A stretch of 64,000 bases of DNA from positions 1-64,000 of the forward strand of contig NZ_JACKTL010000068.1 in assembly GCF_025822245.1 (NCBI RefSeq), written 5' to 3'. This document shows positions 49,386-58,121 of the stretch, piece after piece. Numbering within the stretch: the stretch's first letter is position 1; each line of letters opens with the position of its first letter. The notes beneath the pieces are model-generated. The model made no database searches. It was not told the origin of the DNA and worked only from the letters and a program-made list of their open reading frames with translations. The stretch is from Mycolicibacterium hodleri (GTDB taxonomy: Bacteria > Actinomycetota > Actinomycetes > Mycobacteriales > Mycobacteriaceae). Made by a program: the position numbers and the translations under genes.

Positions 49386-50894
49386 TCAGTCGTTCTGCGG
49401 GAAGCCGAGGTTGATTCCACCATGGCTCGGGTCGAGCCATCGCGTCGTGACGACCTTGCCGCGGGTGAAGAAGTGCACGCCCTCGGTCCCGTGGGCGTGG
49501 GTGTCGCCGAACAGCGAGCTCTTCCAGCCACCGAAGCTGTAGTAGGCGGTCGGGACGGGGATCGGCACGTTGATGCCGATCATGCCGACCTCGACCTCGT
49601 TCTGGAACCGCCGGGCCGCGCCGCCGTCGTTGGTGAAGATGGCGGTGCCGTTGCCGTAGGGGTTGGCGTTGATGAGGTTCAGCGCCTCGTCGTACGAGCT
49701 GACTCGGACCACTGACAGCACCGGGCCGAAGATCTCGTCGGTGTAGACGCTCATCTCGGGGGTGACGTCGTCGATCAGCGTCGGGCCCAGCCAGAAGCCG
49801 TCCTCCTCGCCGTCGACGGTCACGCCGCGGCCGTCGACCACGATGGTCGCGCCGTCGGCCTCGCCGGCGTCGACGTAGGACGCCACCCGGTCGCGGTGGG
49901 CCTTGGTGACCAGGGGACCCATGTCGGACTCACGCGTGCCGTCACCGGTCTTGAGTCCCTTTGCGCGGTCGGCGATCTTGGCGACCAGGTCGTCGGCGAT
50001 CGGGCCGACCGCGACGCAGGCGCTGATGGCCATGCAGCGTTCCCCGGCCGATCCGAAGCCGGCGTTGACCATCGCGTCGGCGGCCAGGTCGAGGTCGGCG
50101 TCGGGCAGCACGATGGCGTGGTTCTTGGCGCCGCCGAGCGCCTGGACCCGCTTGCCGTGCAGCGTGCCGGTGGAGTAGACGTACTGCGCGATCGGGGTGG
50201 AGCCGACGAAGCTGATCGCCTTGACCGTCGGGTTGGTGAGTAGTTCGTCGACGGCGACCTTGTCGCCCTGCAGCACGTTGAACACGCCGGCGGGCAGGCC
50301 CGCCTCGGCCCACAGTTCGGCGAGCCACAGGGCGGCCGACGGGTCCTTCTCGCTGGGCTTGAGCACGACGGTGTTGCCCGCGGCGATGGCGATGGGGAAG
50401 AACCACATCGGCACCATGGCCGGGAAGTTGAACGGGCTGATGATGCCGACGACGCCCAGCGGCTGGCGGATGGAGGCGACGTCGACGTTGGTCGAGGCGT
50501 TCTCCGTCATGCCGCCCTTGAGCAGATGGGCGATGCCGCAAGCGAATTCGACGACTTCCTGGCCGCGGCTGACTTCGCCGAGGGCGTCGGAGACGACCTT
50601 GCCGTGCTCGCTGGTGATGATCTCGGCCAGCTCGCCCTTGCGGGCGTTGAGCAGCTCGCGGAAGGCGAACAGGATGGTGGTGCGCTTGGCCAGCGACGTG
50701 TCGCGCCAGGCCGGGTAGGCCGCGGCGGCGGCGTCGATCACGACGCGGGCGTCGGCGACGTCGGCCAGCGCAAGCTCGCCGGTGACCTGACCGGTGGCGG
50801 GGTTGGTGACCGGGGCGGTGCGGTCGCCGGATCCGGCGAAGGCCTTGCCGTCGGCCCAGTGGGCGATCGTCTTGACGCGGGTGCTGAGTGTCAT
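49386..50894 (-). CDS. mmsA: CoA-acylating methylmalonate-semialdehyde dehydrogenase
   Basis: A 502-residue aldehyde dehydrogenase of the MmsA type: ISPFNFPAMVPMWFFPIAIA, LKPSEKDPSA, the catalytic Cys in GSAGERCMAIS (a form specific to CoA-acylating MMSDH, without the usual general-base Glu at LGGKN, here ALGGAKNHA), and C-terminal GGWKSSLFGDTHAHG. It converts methylmalonate or malonate semialdehyde plus CoA and NAD+ to propionyl- or acetyl-CoA and CO2. Valine, thymine, myo-inositol or beta-alanine breakdown are possible; the linked omega-aminotransferase favours a beta-amino acid. Confidence 0.93.
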   Translation of the reverse strand: MTLSTRVKTIAHWADGKAFAGSGDRTAPVTNPATGQVTGELALADVADARVVIDAAAAAYPAWRDTSLAKRTTILFAFRELLNARKGELAEIITSEHGKVVSDALGEVSRGQEVVEFACGIAHLLKGGMTENASTNVDVASIRQPLGVVGIISPFNFPAMVPMWFFPIAIAAGNTVVLKPSEKDPSAALWLAELWAEAGLPAGVFNVLQGDKVAVDELLTNPTVKAISFVGSTPIAQYVYSTGTLHGKRVQALGGAKNHAIVLPDADLDLAADAMVNAGFGSAGERCMAISACVAVGPIADDLVAKIADRAKGLKTGDGTRESDMGPLVTKAHRDRVASYVDAGEADGATIVVDGRGVTVDGEEDGFWLGPTLIDDVTPEMSVYTDEIFGPVLSVVRVSSYDEALNLINANPYGNGTAIFTNDGGAARRFQNEVEVGMIGINVPIPVPTAYYSFGGWKSSLFGDTHAHGTEGVHFFTRGKVVTTRWLDPSHGGINLGFPQND

Positions 50895-50974
50895 GCCTCG
50901 ATTCTGGGCGCAGCGGAAGCGCCAGATACCCGACGATGTGTAACGAATGACGAAGAAGAACTTACGATGTGTCG
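50895..50974. promoter_or_regulatory. Divergent promoter region mmsA / pucR-type regulator
   Basis: 80 bp containing both promoters. The word CGATGTG occurs at 50934-50940 and again at 50965-50971, a direct repeat 31 bp apart (three helical turns), a possible regulator site. Confidence 0.35.
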
Positions 50975-52588
50975 ATGCAGCCGACCGTGCGGGAGATCCT
51001 GGCACTGCCCGTGCTGCGGGCCGGTGACCCCGTGCTGGTTTGCGGCGCCGACCGCCCCGAGGTGCTGGACCGCCCGGTGCGCTGGGTGCACGTCAGCGAT
51101 CTGCCGGACCTGTCGAACCTGCTCGAGGGCGGCGAGATGGTGCTCACCACCGGCCAGGCGCTGACCGACGTCCGGCACCGCGACGACTACCTCCCGCAGC
51201 TCGCCCGGGCGGGGGCCGTCGCGCTCGTCGTCGAGCTGGGCGTGCACGTCGACGCCGTGCCACCCTCGGTGGTGGCGGCCGGCGCCCACCTGGACCTGCC
51301 GGTCGTCGCGCTGCGGCGGCCGGTCCGCTTCGTCGAGGTCACCGAGGAGGTGCACCGCCGGATCGTGGCCGAGCAGTACGCGGAGGTCGACTACGCCCGC
51401 CGGGTGCACGAGGCGTTCACCAATCTGAGCATGCGCCGCGCCTCGGTCGACGAGATCGTCGCGGCCGCGGCCGAGATGCTCGACACGCCAATCGTCCTGG
51501 AAGACCTCAACCATCAGGCCCTGGCCTTCGTGCGCCGGGGGCTCCCGCTGACCGAGCTGCTCGACGACTGGGAGCGGCGGTCGCGGCTCGGGGTCGACGC
51601 GTGGGTGACGTGCCCGGTCGGCCCGTACCGCCAGGAGTGGGGCCGGCTGGTGGCGCCGCTGGGCCGGCAGGCCGACGACCGTACCGCCACCACCCTCGAA
51701 CGGGCGGCCCAGGCGCTGGCAATGCACCGGATGGTCGAGCAGGACCGCACGTCGCTGGAGCTGCGTGCGCAGAGCGGGCTGGTCGACGATCTGCTGCGCG
51801 GCCGGCTGCGCGACGAGGGCGAGGCGACGGCCCGGGCGCACGCCCTCGGACTGCGGCCGGCGCTGACCTACGTGCCGATGACCGTGCGGGTGCCCGAGAC
51901 CGCCAGCGCCAATCAGCTGCTGATCCAGCAGCGGCGCAGCCGGACGCTCGACGCGTTGGTCCACGCCATCCGATCCGCCGGCCACAGCGTGCTGACCGCC
52001 AGCCGCGACGACGGCCAGGTCGACCTGCTGCTGGCGCCGCAACCCACGGCGATGGCCGTCCGGGGCGACCCCGGCACCGAACGCATCCTCGTCGACGTGG
52101 CCACCGCAATGCGTCGCGCCGTGGTCGCGGTCGACGGCGTCTCGACGTGCGTCATCGGGGTGGGGCCCGAATCGAGCCGGCTCGTCGACGCCGCCGGTGG
52201 TCTTGCCGAGTCCGGGCACGTCGCCGAGGTCGCGTTGGCGATGGCGGACCGCCCCGACGGCAAACCGTTCTTCCGCGCCGCCGACGTGCGGTTGCGTGGG
52301 CTGATCGCCCTCATCCGCTCGGAGGCGCGGGTGCAGGCGTTCGCCGAGACGGAGCTCCGCGGGCTGCTCGAGCGGCGGGCCAAGCACGGCGACGAGATGT
52401 TCGACCTGCTCGCGGCGTACCTCGACGAGGGCGGCAACAAGGCGGCCTTGGCCAAGCGGTTGCACCTCTCCCGGCCGACGCTCTACGCGCGACTGGCCGC
52501 CCTGGAGCGGCTACTGGGCGTCGACCTCGACGACGCGGAGTCCAGGACGTCGCTGCACGTCGCGATGATGGTCCTGGCGCGGCCCTAG
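50975..52588 (+). CDS. PucR-family transcriptional regulator
   Basis: About 537 residues: N-terminal PucR sensing domain (VREILALPVLRAGDPVLVCG, VHVSDLPDLSNLLEGGEMVL), a central GGDEF-like degenerate domain of the CdaR type, and a C-terminal helix-turn-helix (YLDEGGNKAALAKRLHLSRP, LYARLAALERLLG). PucR-like proteins activate or repress catabolism of purines, pyrimidines or amino acids. Being divergent from the aminotransferase-mmsA operon, it is the obvious regulator. ATG 50975 chosen; GTG 50969 is possible. Confidence 0.9.
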   Translation: MQPTVREILALPVLRAGDPVLVCGADRPEVLDRPVRWVHVSDLPDLSNLLEGGEMVLTTGQALTDVRHRDDYLPQLARAGAVALVVELGVHVDAVPPSVVAAGAHLDLPVVALRRPVRFVEVTEEVHRRIVAEQYAEVDYARRVHEAFTNLSMRRASVDEIVAAAAEMLDTPIVLEDLNHQALAFVRRGLPLTELLDDWERRSRLGVDAWVTCPVGPYRQEWGRLVAPLGRQADDRTATTLERAAQALAMHRMVEQDRTSLELRAQSGLVDDLLRGRLRDEGEATARAHALGLRPALTYVPMTVRVPETASANQLLIQQRRSRTLDALVHAIRSAGHSVLTASRDDGQVDLLLAPQPTAMAVRGDPGTERILVDVATAMRRAVVAVDGVSTCVIGVGPESSRLVDAAGGLAESGHVAEVALAMADRPDGKPFFRAADVRLRGLIALIRSEARVQAFAETELRGLLERRAKHGDEMFDLLAAYLDEGGNKAALAKRLHLSRPTLYARLAALERLLGVDLDDAESRTSLHVAMMVLARP

Positions 52589-53511
52589 TCCGGCCCGTGC
52601 TTCTTCTTGCCGAACGGGAGCACGTGCACGACGGCCACCACGACGGAGCCGACGACCAGCCCGATCACCGCCGAGATCGCGGTGTTCAGCAGCCAGGCCA
52701 GCACACCGTTGAGACCCTCCTCGAGGTGGTGGACGAACCCGTACGGCGCATGCCAGCCGAGGGTGTCGGTGCCCACCAGCAGGATGTGGCCGCCGACCCA
52801 CAGCATGGCGACGGTGCCGATCACCGACAGCGCCGCCAGCAGCTTCGGCATGCCGACCACCAGGCCGCGGCCGACCTTCTGCGCGAACGCCGACGCGCGC
52901 TGGGTCAGCGCCAGGCCGACGTCGTCCATCTTCACGATGAGCGCGACCACGCCGTACACCGCGGCGGTGATCACGAACGCGACCACGATCAGGATGATGA
53001 GCCGCGGCCAGAAGGACTGGTCGGCCACCTCGTTGAGGGCGATCACCATGATCTCGGCCGACAGGATGAAGTCGGTGCGGATGGCCCCGCTGGTCATCTG
53101 CTTCTCGGCGTCCTCGCCGACCGCGGCCGTGGGCGCGGCGTGGCTCTTGCCCTTTCCGAAGAGCAGTCCCACTACCTTTTCCGCACCCTCGAAGCACAGA
53201 TAGGTGGCGCCCAGCATCAGGATCGGCGTCAGCAGCCACGGCACGAACTGGCTGAGCAGCAGCGCGGCGGGCAGGATGAAGAGCAGCTTGTTGCGCAGCG
53301 AGCCGAGCGCGATTCGCTTGATCATCGGCAACTCGCGGTCGGCGGCGATGCCGTGCACGTACTGAGGGGTCACGGCGGTGTCGTCGATGACCACGCCGGC
53401 CGCCTTCGCGGTGGCGCGACCCGCCGCGGCACCGATGTCGTCGACCGAGGCCGCGGCGAGCCGGGCCAGGGCGGCGACGTCGTCGAGCAGCCCGAACAGT
53501 CCGGCGCTCAC
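52585..53511 (-). CDS. DUF808 (YedI-like) membrane protein
   Basis: A 308-residue integral membrane protein. It starts with the family's SAGLFGLLDDVAALARLAA and VDDIGAAAGRATAKAAGVV, has FEGAEKVVGLL and several hydrophobic helices (around residues 80-105, 165-205, 228-250 and 275-300). DUF808 proteins are conserved but have no established function. GTG 53511 matches family N-termini. It overlaps the end of the convergent regulator gene by four bases. Confidence 0.88.
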   Translation of the reverse strand: MSAGLFGLLDDVAALARLAAASVDDIGAAAGRATAKAAGVVIDDTAVTPQYVHGIAADRELPMIKRIALGSLRNKLLFILPAALLLSQFVPWLLTPILMLGATYLCFEGAEKVVGLLFGKGKSHAAPTAAVGEDAEKQMTSGAIRTDFILSAEIMVIALNEVADQSFWPRLIILIVVAFVITAAVYGVVALIVKMDDVGLALTQRASAFAQKVGRGLVVGMPKLLAALSVIGTVAMLWVGGHILLVGTDTLGWHAPYGFVHHLEEGLNGVLAWLLNTAISAVIGLVVGSVVVAVVHVLPFGKKKHGPD

Positions 53512-53563
53512 GATGTGTGCCTCATGGCACCCGAGGATACGTGGAGTCTGGGAAGCTGCTGTC

Positions 53564-54703
53564 ATGAGTTCGACCGACACCCACGCCGACGTCCTCGTCG
53601 TCGGTGGCGGCATCGCCGGGCTGTCGGCGGCCTACGAACTCTCGCGCACGCTGCGGGTCACGGTGCTCGAGATGGAGCCGACGCTGGCGTATCACACGAC
53701 GGGCCGGTCAGCCGCCACGTTCCTGGAAACCTATGGCGGCCAACAGATTCGGGCCCTCACGACGGGTAGCCGGGCGTTCTTCGCCGACCCGCCCGAGGTG
53801 TTCGAGTCCGAGCTGATGACGCCGCGGCCGTCCCTACAGTTCGCGACCACGGGGCGTGCCGCGGTGATCGAGCGGATGCACGCCGCCGTCCTGGGACAGG
53901 TGGCCGACGCCGAACTGCTCGACGGCGACCAGTGCCGCGAGCTGTTCCCGTTGCTGCGACCCGAGGTCGTCGAACGCGGAATGTACGAACCGCGGGCGAT
54001 GGCGCTCGACGTGTCGGCCCTGCACCAGGGCTACGTGCGCGGGGCGCGCCGCAACGGAGCCGAGATCGTCCGGACCGCCCGGGTGGTGTCGCTGCAGCGG
54101 CTGGGGGACACGTGGACCGCGACCACCGCCGACGGAGGCAGTCATCGGGCGCCGGTGGTGGTCGACGCCGCGGGCGCGTGGGCCGACGTGGTGGCCGCCG
54201 CGGCCGGGGTGCGGCCCGTCGGGTTGGCGCCACTGCGGCGCACGATCTTCATGGTCCACTCCCCGCTGGGTGAGAGGAGCCGCGAGCTGCCCAACTGCAG
54301 CGACGTCGACCAGTCCTTCTACGTCAAGACGGCAGGGACGCAGTTCTTGTGCTCACCCGCCGACGAGACGCCATGCCCGCCGAGTGACGCCAAACCAGAC
54401 GAGCTCGAAATCGCAAGGGCCATCGAGGCGATCAACGCCACGACGACGATCGGGGTGCGCGGCATCGGTGCGTCCTGGGCCGGTCTGCGCACGTTCGCGC
54501 CGGACCGCGACTTCGTCGTCGGCGAGGACGCCGACGCCCCGGGCTTCTTCTGGCTCGCGGGGCAGGGCGGCTACGGGATCCAGACGGCTCCGGCGACCGC
54601 CCGGCTGGCCGCGGCCCTGGTGCTCGGTGAACCGGTTCCGGCGGACCTGGCCGCCCGTGGGCTCGACGTCACGCGTCTGGCACCGGCTCGCCTTCGGTCA
54701 TGA
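53564..54703 (+). CDS. DAO-family FAD-dependent oxidoreductase
   Basis: A 379-residue flavoprotein. FAD motif DVLVVGGGIAGLSAAYELS, VLEMEPTLAYHTTGRSA and the substrate-domain GIGASWAGLRTFAPDRDFV with C-terminal FFWLAGQGGYGIQTAPA, as in glycine/D-amino acid oxidases and amino-acid dehydrogenases of the DAO fold. The substrate is probably an amino or imino acid. It overlaps the 3' end of the convergent MarR gene by 35 bp. Confidence 0.87.
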   Translation: MSSTDTHADVLVVGGGIAGLSAAYELSRTLRVTVLEMEPTLAYHTTGRSAATFLETYGGQQIRALTTGSRAFFADPPEVFESELMTPRPSLQFATTGRAAVIERMHAAVLGQVADAELLDGDQCRELFPLLRPEVVERGMYEPRAMALDVSALHQGYVRGARRNGAEIVRTARVVSLQRLGDTWTATTADGGSHRAPVVVDAAGAWADVVAAAAGVRPVGLAPLRRTIFMVHSPLGERSRELPNCSDVDQSFYVKTAGTQFLCSPADETPCPPSDAKPDELEIARAIEAINATTTIGVRGIGASWAGLRTFAPDRDFVVGEDADAPGFFWLAGQGGYGIQTAPATARLAAALVLGEPVPADLAARGLDVTRLAPARLRS

Positions 54704-55163
54704 CGCCGACGAGTTGATCGAAGAAGGAGCAGACGGCCTTCTGCTGCGCGGAGGGCAGCGCGTGTCCGACGTCGTCCAGCGCGCGCACGATCGGTGCCCA
54801 CGTGTCGAAGAGCAGGTCGACCGCGTGGGGCAACACCCGCACGGTGACCCGCCGGCGGTCGTCGACGTCGCGGACGCGTTCGAGCAACCCGTCGGACTCG
54901 AGGCGGTCCAGCAGCACCGTCACCGAGGCCGACCGCAGGTCGAGTCGTCGGCCCAACTCGGTGGGTCCCATCGGGCCGTGGACGTCGAGCAGTCGCAGGG
55001 CTTGCATGTCGGTCGCGTTGAGACCCATCCGCCGCGCCTGCCGCCGCTGAAGTTCGTCGTGGGCTTCCAGGAAGCCGCGCATGGCGATCGTCGGCCCGCT
55101 CAGGTTGGCCAGCCAGTGGCCGGTCGCGTCGCGCTCGTGTTTCACGTCGCCCTTCGGTTTCAC
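54669..55163 (-). CDS. MarR-family regulator
   Basis: A 164-residue MarR protein; winged helix at about residues 65-115 (MGPTELGRRLDLRSASVTVL, then VDDRRRVTVRVLP). GTG 55163 has GGGAGGG six bases upstream. Divergent from a flavin monooxygenase gene, with an inverted repeat in the 81-bp gap, so it most likely represses that gene and the exporter behind it. Confidence 0.9.
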   Translation of the reverse strand: MKPKGDVKHERDATGHWLANLSGPTIAMRGFLEAHDELQRRQARRMGLNATDMQALRLLDVHGPMGPTELGRRLDLRSASVTVLLDRLESDGLLERVRDVDDRRRVTVRVLPHAVDLLFDTWAPIVRALDDVGHALPSAQQKAVCSFFDQLVGVMTEGEPVPDA

Positions 55164-55200
55164 GCAGCCCTCCCGTGGGCAGATACTTCACAGAACGTGT

Positions 55201-55220
55201 ATTACGGTATTCTAGGTAAT
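55201..55220. promoter_or_regulatory. Inverted repeat ATTAC-N10-GTAAT, probable MarR operator
   Basis: A 20-bp inverted repeat in an AT-rich patch of the divergent gap, 25 bp before the monooxygenase start and 38 bp before the MarR start. Its placement would allow repression of both genes. Confidence 0.6.
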
Positions 55221-55244
55221 CCTCTCAGATTGGACATCCATCTC

Positions 55245-56462
55245 GTGACTCGCCACGCCGTCATCTCCGGTTCGGGTATCGCCGGACCCGCCCTGGCCCA
55301 CCAACTGGCCGCCAGGGGTTGGCGGACCACCGTCCTCGAGCGCTTCGCCGCGGCCCGTAGCGAGGGCCAGAACGTCGACGTGCGGGGCACCGCCCGTGAG
55401 GTGGTGCGCCGCATGGGCATCGAGGCCGACGTGCGGGCCGCGAACACCGGTGAGGTCGGCATGCGCTTCGTCGATGCCGACGGCTCACCGGTGGCGTCGT
55501 ACCCGATGAGCGGACCCGGTGAATCCGACGGTCCCACCGCCGAATTGGAGATCTTGCGGGGCGAGCTGTCCCGGATTCTGATCGAGCACACCCGCGGGAG
55601 CAGCGACTACCGCTTCGGCACGCGGATCGCCGACCTCACCGATCGCGGCGACCACGTCTCGGTTGCGCTCGACGACGGGACGAGCGTCGACGCCGACGTC
55701 GTCGTGATCGCCGAGGGGCTGCGCTCGACCTCGCGACGCTTCGTCACCCCGACCCAGGTCAACGACCTCGGCATGTACTTCGCCTACGTCACCGTCCCGC
55801 GCCTGGCCTCCGACGACCAGTGGTGGAACTGGCAGCACGCCCCCGGCTCGCTGGCCGTGCACGTCCGGCCCGACAACCTCGGAACGTCAAGGGCCGTACT
55901 GACGTTCATCACGGACGTGCGGGGCCTCGAGGACCTCGACCGCGCCGACCAGGTCGCCATCCTGCGCCGCACCTTCGCCGACGTCGGCGGCGTCGCGCCG
56001 CGCGTCCTGGCCGCCCTCGACGACGCGCCGCTGTACTTCGACGCCCTCGGTCAGGTGAGCTCGTCGCAGTGGACCAAGGGGCGCGTCGCGCTTCTCGGCG
56101 ACGCCGCGTACACCAACGCGACCTTCGGCGGGGGCGGCACCAGCCTGGGGTTGATCGGCGCCTACGTGCTCGCCGGTGAACTCTCCCGTGGCGACGACGA
56201 CCGGGCCGCCCTGGCGCGCTACGAGCAGCTGATGCGTCCACACGTCGAATCCGCTGCACCACAGGCGATCATGAAGACCATCCGGCGTGCCAACCCGCGC
56301 ACCGAGGCCGGCATCCGGGCCTTGCACGCCGGTGCGCGGGTCGCGGCGGGCCCCGTCGGTCGGGGTGCGATGAAGCTGGCCGGCAAGCGATTGGTCCGCG
56401 TGGCGGCCGACGACCTGCGCCTGCCCGACTATCCGGACGCGGTGGTGCACCGCGTCGGGTGA
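55245..56462 (+). CDS. FAD-dependent aromatic-type monooxygenase (TetX/UbiH-like)
   Basis: A 405-residue class A flavin monooxygenase: FAD motif VISGSGIAGPALAHQLAARG, the DG-type motif in DVVVIAEGLRSTSR and the GD motif VALLGDAAYTNATFGGGGTS. No NADPH-specific separate domain, as normal. Such enzymes hydroxylate aromatic compounds or inactivate tetracycline-like or rifamycin-like drugs. With a divergent MarR repressor and an MFS exporter 12 bp downstream, a xenobiotic-modification-plus-efflux unit is plausible. GTG 55245 chosen; TTG 55230 is an alternative. Confidence 0.87.
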   Translation: MTRHAVISGSGIAGPALAHQLAARGWRTTVLERFAAARSEGQNVDVRGTAREVVRRMGIEADVRAANTGEVGMRFVDADGSPVASYPMSGPGESDGPTAELEILRGELSRILIEHTRGSSDYRFGTRIADLTDRGDHVSVALDDGTSVDADVVVIAEGLRSTSRRFVTPTQVNDLGMYFAYVTVPRLASDDQWWNWQHAPGSLAVHVRPDNLGTSRAVLTFITDVRGLEDLDRADQVAILRRTFADVGGVAPRVLAALDDAPLYFDALGQVSSSQWTKGRVALLGDAAYTNATFGGGGTSLGLIGAYVLAGELSRGDDDRAALARYEQLMRPHVESAAPQAIMKTIRRANPRTEAGIRALHAGARVAAGPVGRGAMKLAGKRLVRVAADDLRLPDYPDAVVHRVG

Positions 56463-56474
56463 CACCTGACTACG

Positions 56475-57884
56475 GTGACAGCCGTGTCGTCACCCGAATC
56501 GTCCGAAGAACCGGCGCCGTTCCCGCGGGGGATGGCGCTGCTGGTGGCCGGCGCGTTCTTCATGGAGATCGTCGACGCCACGATCATCACCCCGGCGATA
56601 CCGCTGATCGCGTCGTCGTTCGGGGTCGACCCGGTGGACGTGAACCTCGCGATCTCGGCCTACCTCGTCACGCTCGCGGTGCTCATCCCGGCCTGCGGAT
56701 GGGTCGCCGGCCGCTTCGGTGCCCGGCCGGTCTTCGCCGCCGCCATCGCGATCTTCACCCTGGCGTCGATCGGGTGCGCGCTCAGCGTCAGCCTGCCGAT
56801 GCTCGTCGGGATGCGCATCCTGCAGGGCGTCGGCGGCGCTATGATGGTGCCCGTCGGCCGACTCGCGGTGCTACGCGTCAGCGGCAAGGCCAACCTGGTA
56901 AGGACGATCGCACTGTTGACGTGGCCCGCGCTGGCGGCGCCGGTGCTCGCCCCGGTCCTCGGCGGCGCGATCGCCACCCTTGGCTCCTGGCGCTGGATCT
57001 TCTTCGTCAACATCCCGATCGGCGTCGTCGGCTTCCTGTTGTCGCTCAAGCTGATTCGTGGCGAGCGGGATGCGGTGCCGCGGCCGTTGGACTGGCGGGG
57101 GCTCGTCGTTCTCGGGTCGGGCATCGCGGCGGCCCTGATGGCGCTGGAGAGCATCCGGGTCGCCGGCACCGACTGGCTGGTCGTTGCCGTTGGCGGTGGG
57201 GCGGCCGCCGTGCTGCTGACCGCCGCGGGCTGGCATCTGCTGCGCACCCGTCATCCACTGATCGAACTGCGGGTGCTGCGGGTGCCGACCCTGCGCATCA
57301 CGGTGACCGCCGGATCGCTGTACCGCCTGGTGATCACCGCGGTGCCGTTCCTGTTGCCGCTGCAGTTCCAACTGGTCTTCGGCTGGACGCCGTTCGTCTC
57401 GGGTCTGTTGGTCGCGGTGCTGTTCGCCGGGAACATCGCGATCAAGCCGGCGACGACGCCGTTGATGCGGCACTTCGGGATTCGTCGGGTGCTCATCGTC
57501 AACGGCGTGCTCTCGGTGGGCTGCTACGGGCTGCTCGCGAGCCTGGGCCCCACGATGCCGATCGCCGTCATCGCGGTGGTCCTGTTCGTCAGCGGCATGC
57601 TGCGATCGGTCGGCTTCACCGCCTACGTCACGCTCGCCTTCTCCGACGTCGGCGGTGACCGTCTGACCCACGCGAACACCCTCAACGCGGCGGTGCAGGA
57701 ACTTGCCTCAGGTCTTGGAATCGCCGTCGCGGCACTGCTGCTGAGCACGTTGACTCCGCTGGCGGCGACCCCGCACACCGCCTACGCGTGGACCTTCCTG
57801 GTCCTCGGTGCGCTGATGGCGGTCACCGTGGTCGAGTCCTTCCGGTTGCCGCGGGATGCGGCCACCGAGGTGACCGCCGGCTAG
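56475..57884 (+). CDS. MFS multidrug exporter (DHA2, EmrB/QacA type)
   Basis: A 469-residue transporter with the 14-helix pattern. ATIITPAIPLIASSFGV in helix 1, WVAGRFGARPVF (motif A) and LAAPVLAPVLGGAIATLGSW (motif C of drug antiporters) are present. It follows the monooxygenase gene by 12 bp and is probably in the same MarR-controlled transcript, exporting the substrate or product of that enzyme. GTG start. Confidence 0.9.
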   Translation: MTAVSSPESSEEPAPFPRGMALLVAGAFFMEIVDATIITPAIPLIASSFGVDPVDVNLAISAYLVTLAVLIPACGWVAGRFGARPVFAAAIAIFTLASIGCALSVSLPMLVGMRILQGVGGAMMVPVGRLAVLRVSGKANLVRTIALLTWPALAAPVLAPVLGGAIATLGSWRWIFFVNIPIGVVGFLLSLKLIRGERDAVPRPLDWRGLVVLGSGIAAALMALESIRVAGTDWLVVAVGGGAAAVLLTAAGWHLLRTRHPLIELRVLRVPTLRITVTAGSLYRLVITAVPFLLPLQFQLVFGWTPFVSGLLVAVLFAGNIAIKPATTPLMRHFGIRRVLIVNGVLSVGCYGLLASLGPTMPIAVIAVVLFVSGMLRSVGFTAYVTLAFSDVGGDRLTHANTLNAAVQELASGLGIAVAALLLSTLTPLAATPHTAYAWTFLVLGALMAVTVVESFRLPRDAATEVTAG

Positions 57885-58002
57885 CGGCCTCCCCGTGACG
57901 CCGAGCGGCCACTTGCGGTGGCGTAGCGCGCTCGCAGTGAAATCGCAGGCGACTCACAGGATTCCGTCCGGTCGTCCCTCGGCGAGGGTGGCCCGTCGGG
58001 CG

Positions 58003-58022
58003 TGACGCCTGCTTTGGCGTCA
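58003..58022. terminator. Hairpin TGACGCC-N6-GGCGTCA in the cyclase leader region
   Basis: A perfect 7-bp stem with a six-base loop followed by ATTTGG, 100 bp upstream of the cyclase gene and 118 bp after the exporter gene. Either the exporter terminator or part of the cyclase leader. A smaller GCCAC/GTGGC hairpin is at 57908-57922. Confidence 0.5.
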
Positions 58023-58121
58023 ATTTGGTAAACCCACCGACGTCGGCGGTCCGGGCAATCGGCGCGGTAGTAGTGTCCGCCGCGAGACCGCCGCGAGAAT
58101 GCGACCGGCGAAGGGATGCCC

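Noticed and set aside
57885..58121. Second-messenger riboswitch before the cyclase gene
   Set aside because: Two simple hairpins are visible, with no match I can make to a known riboswitch core.
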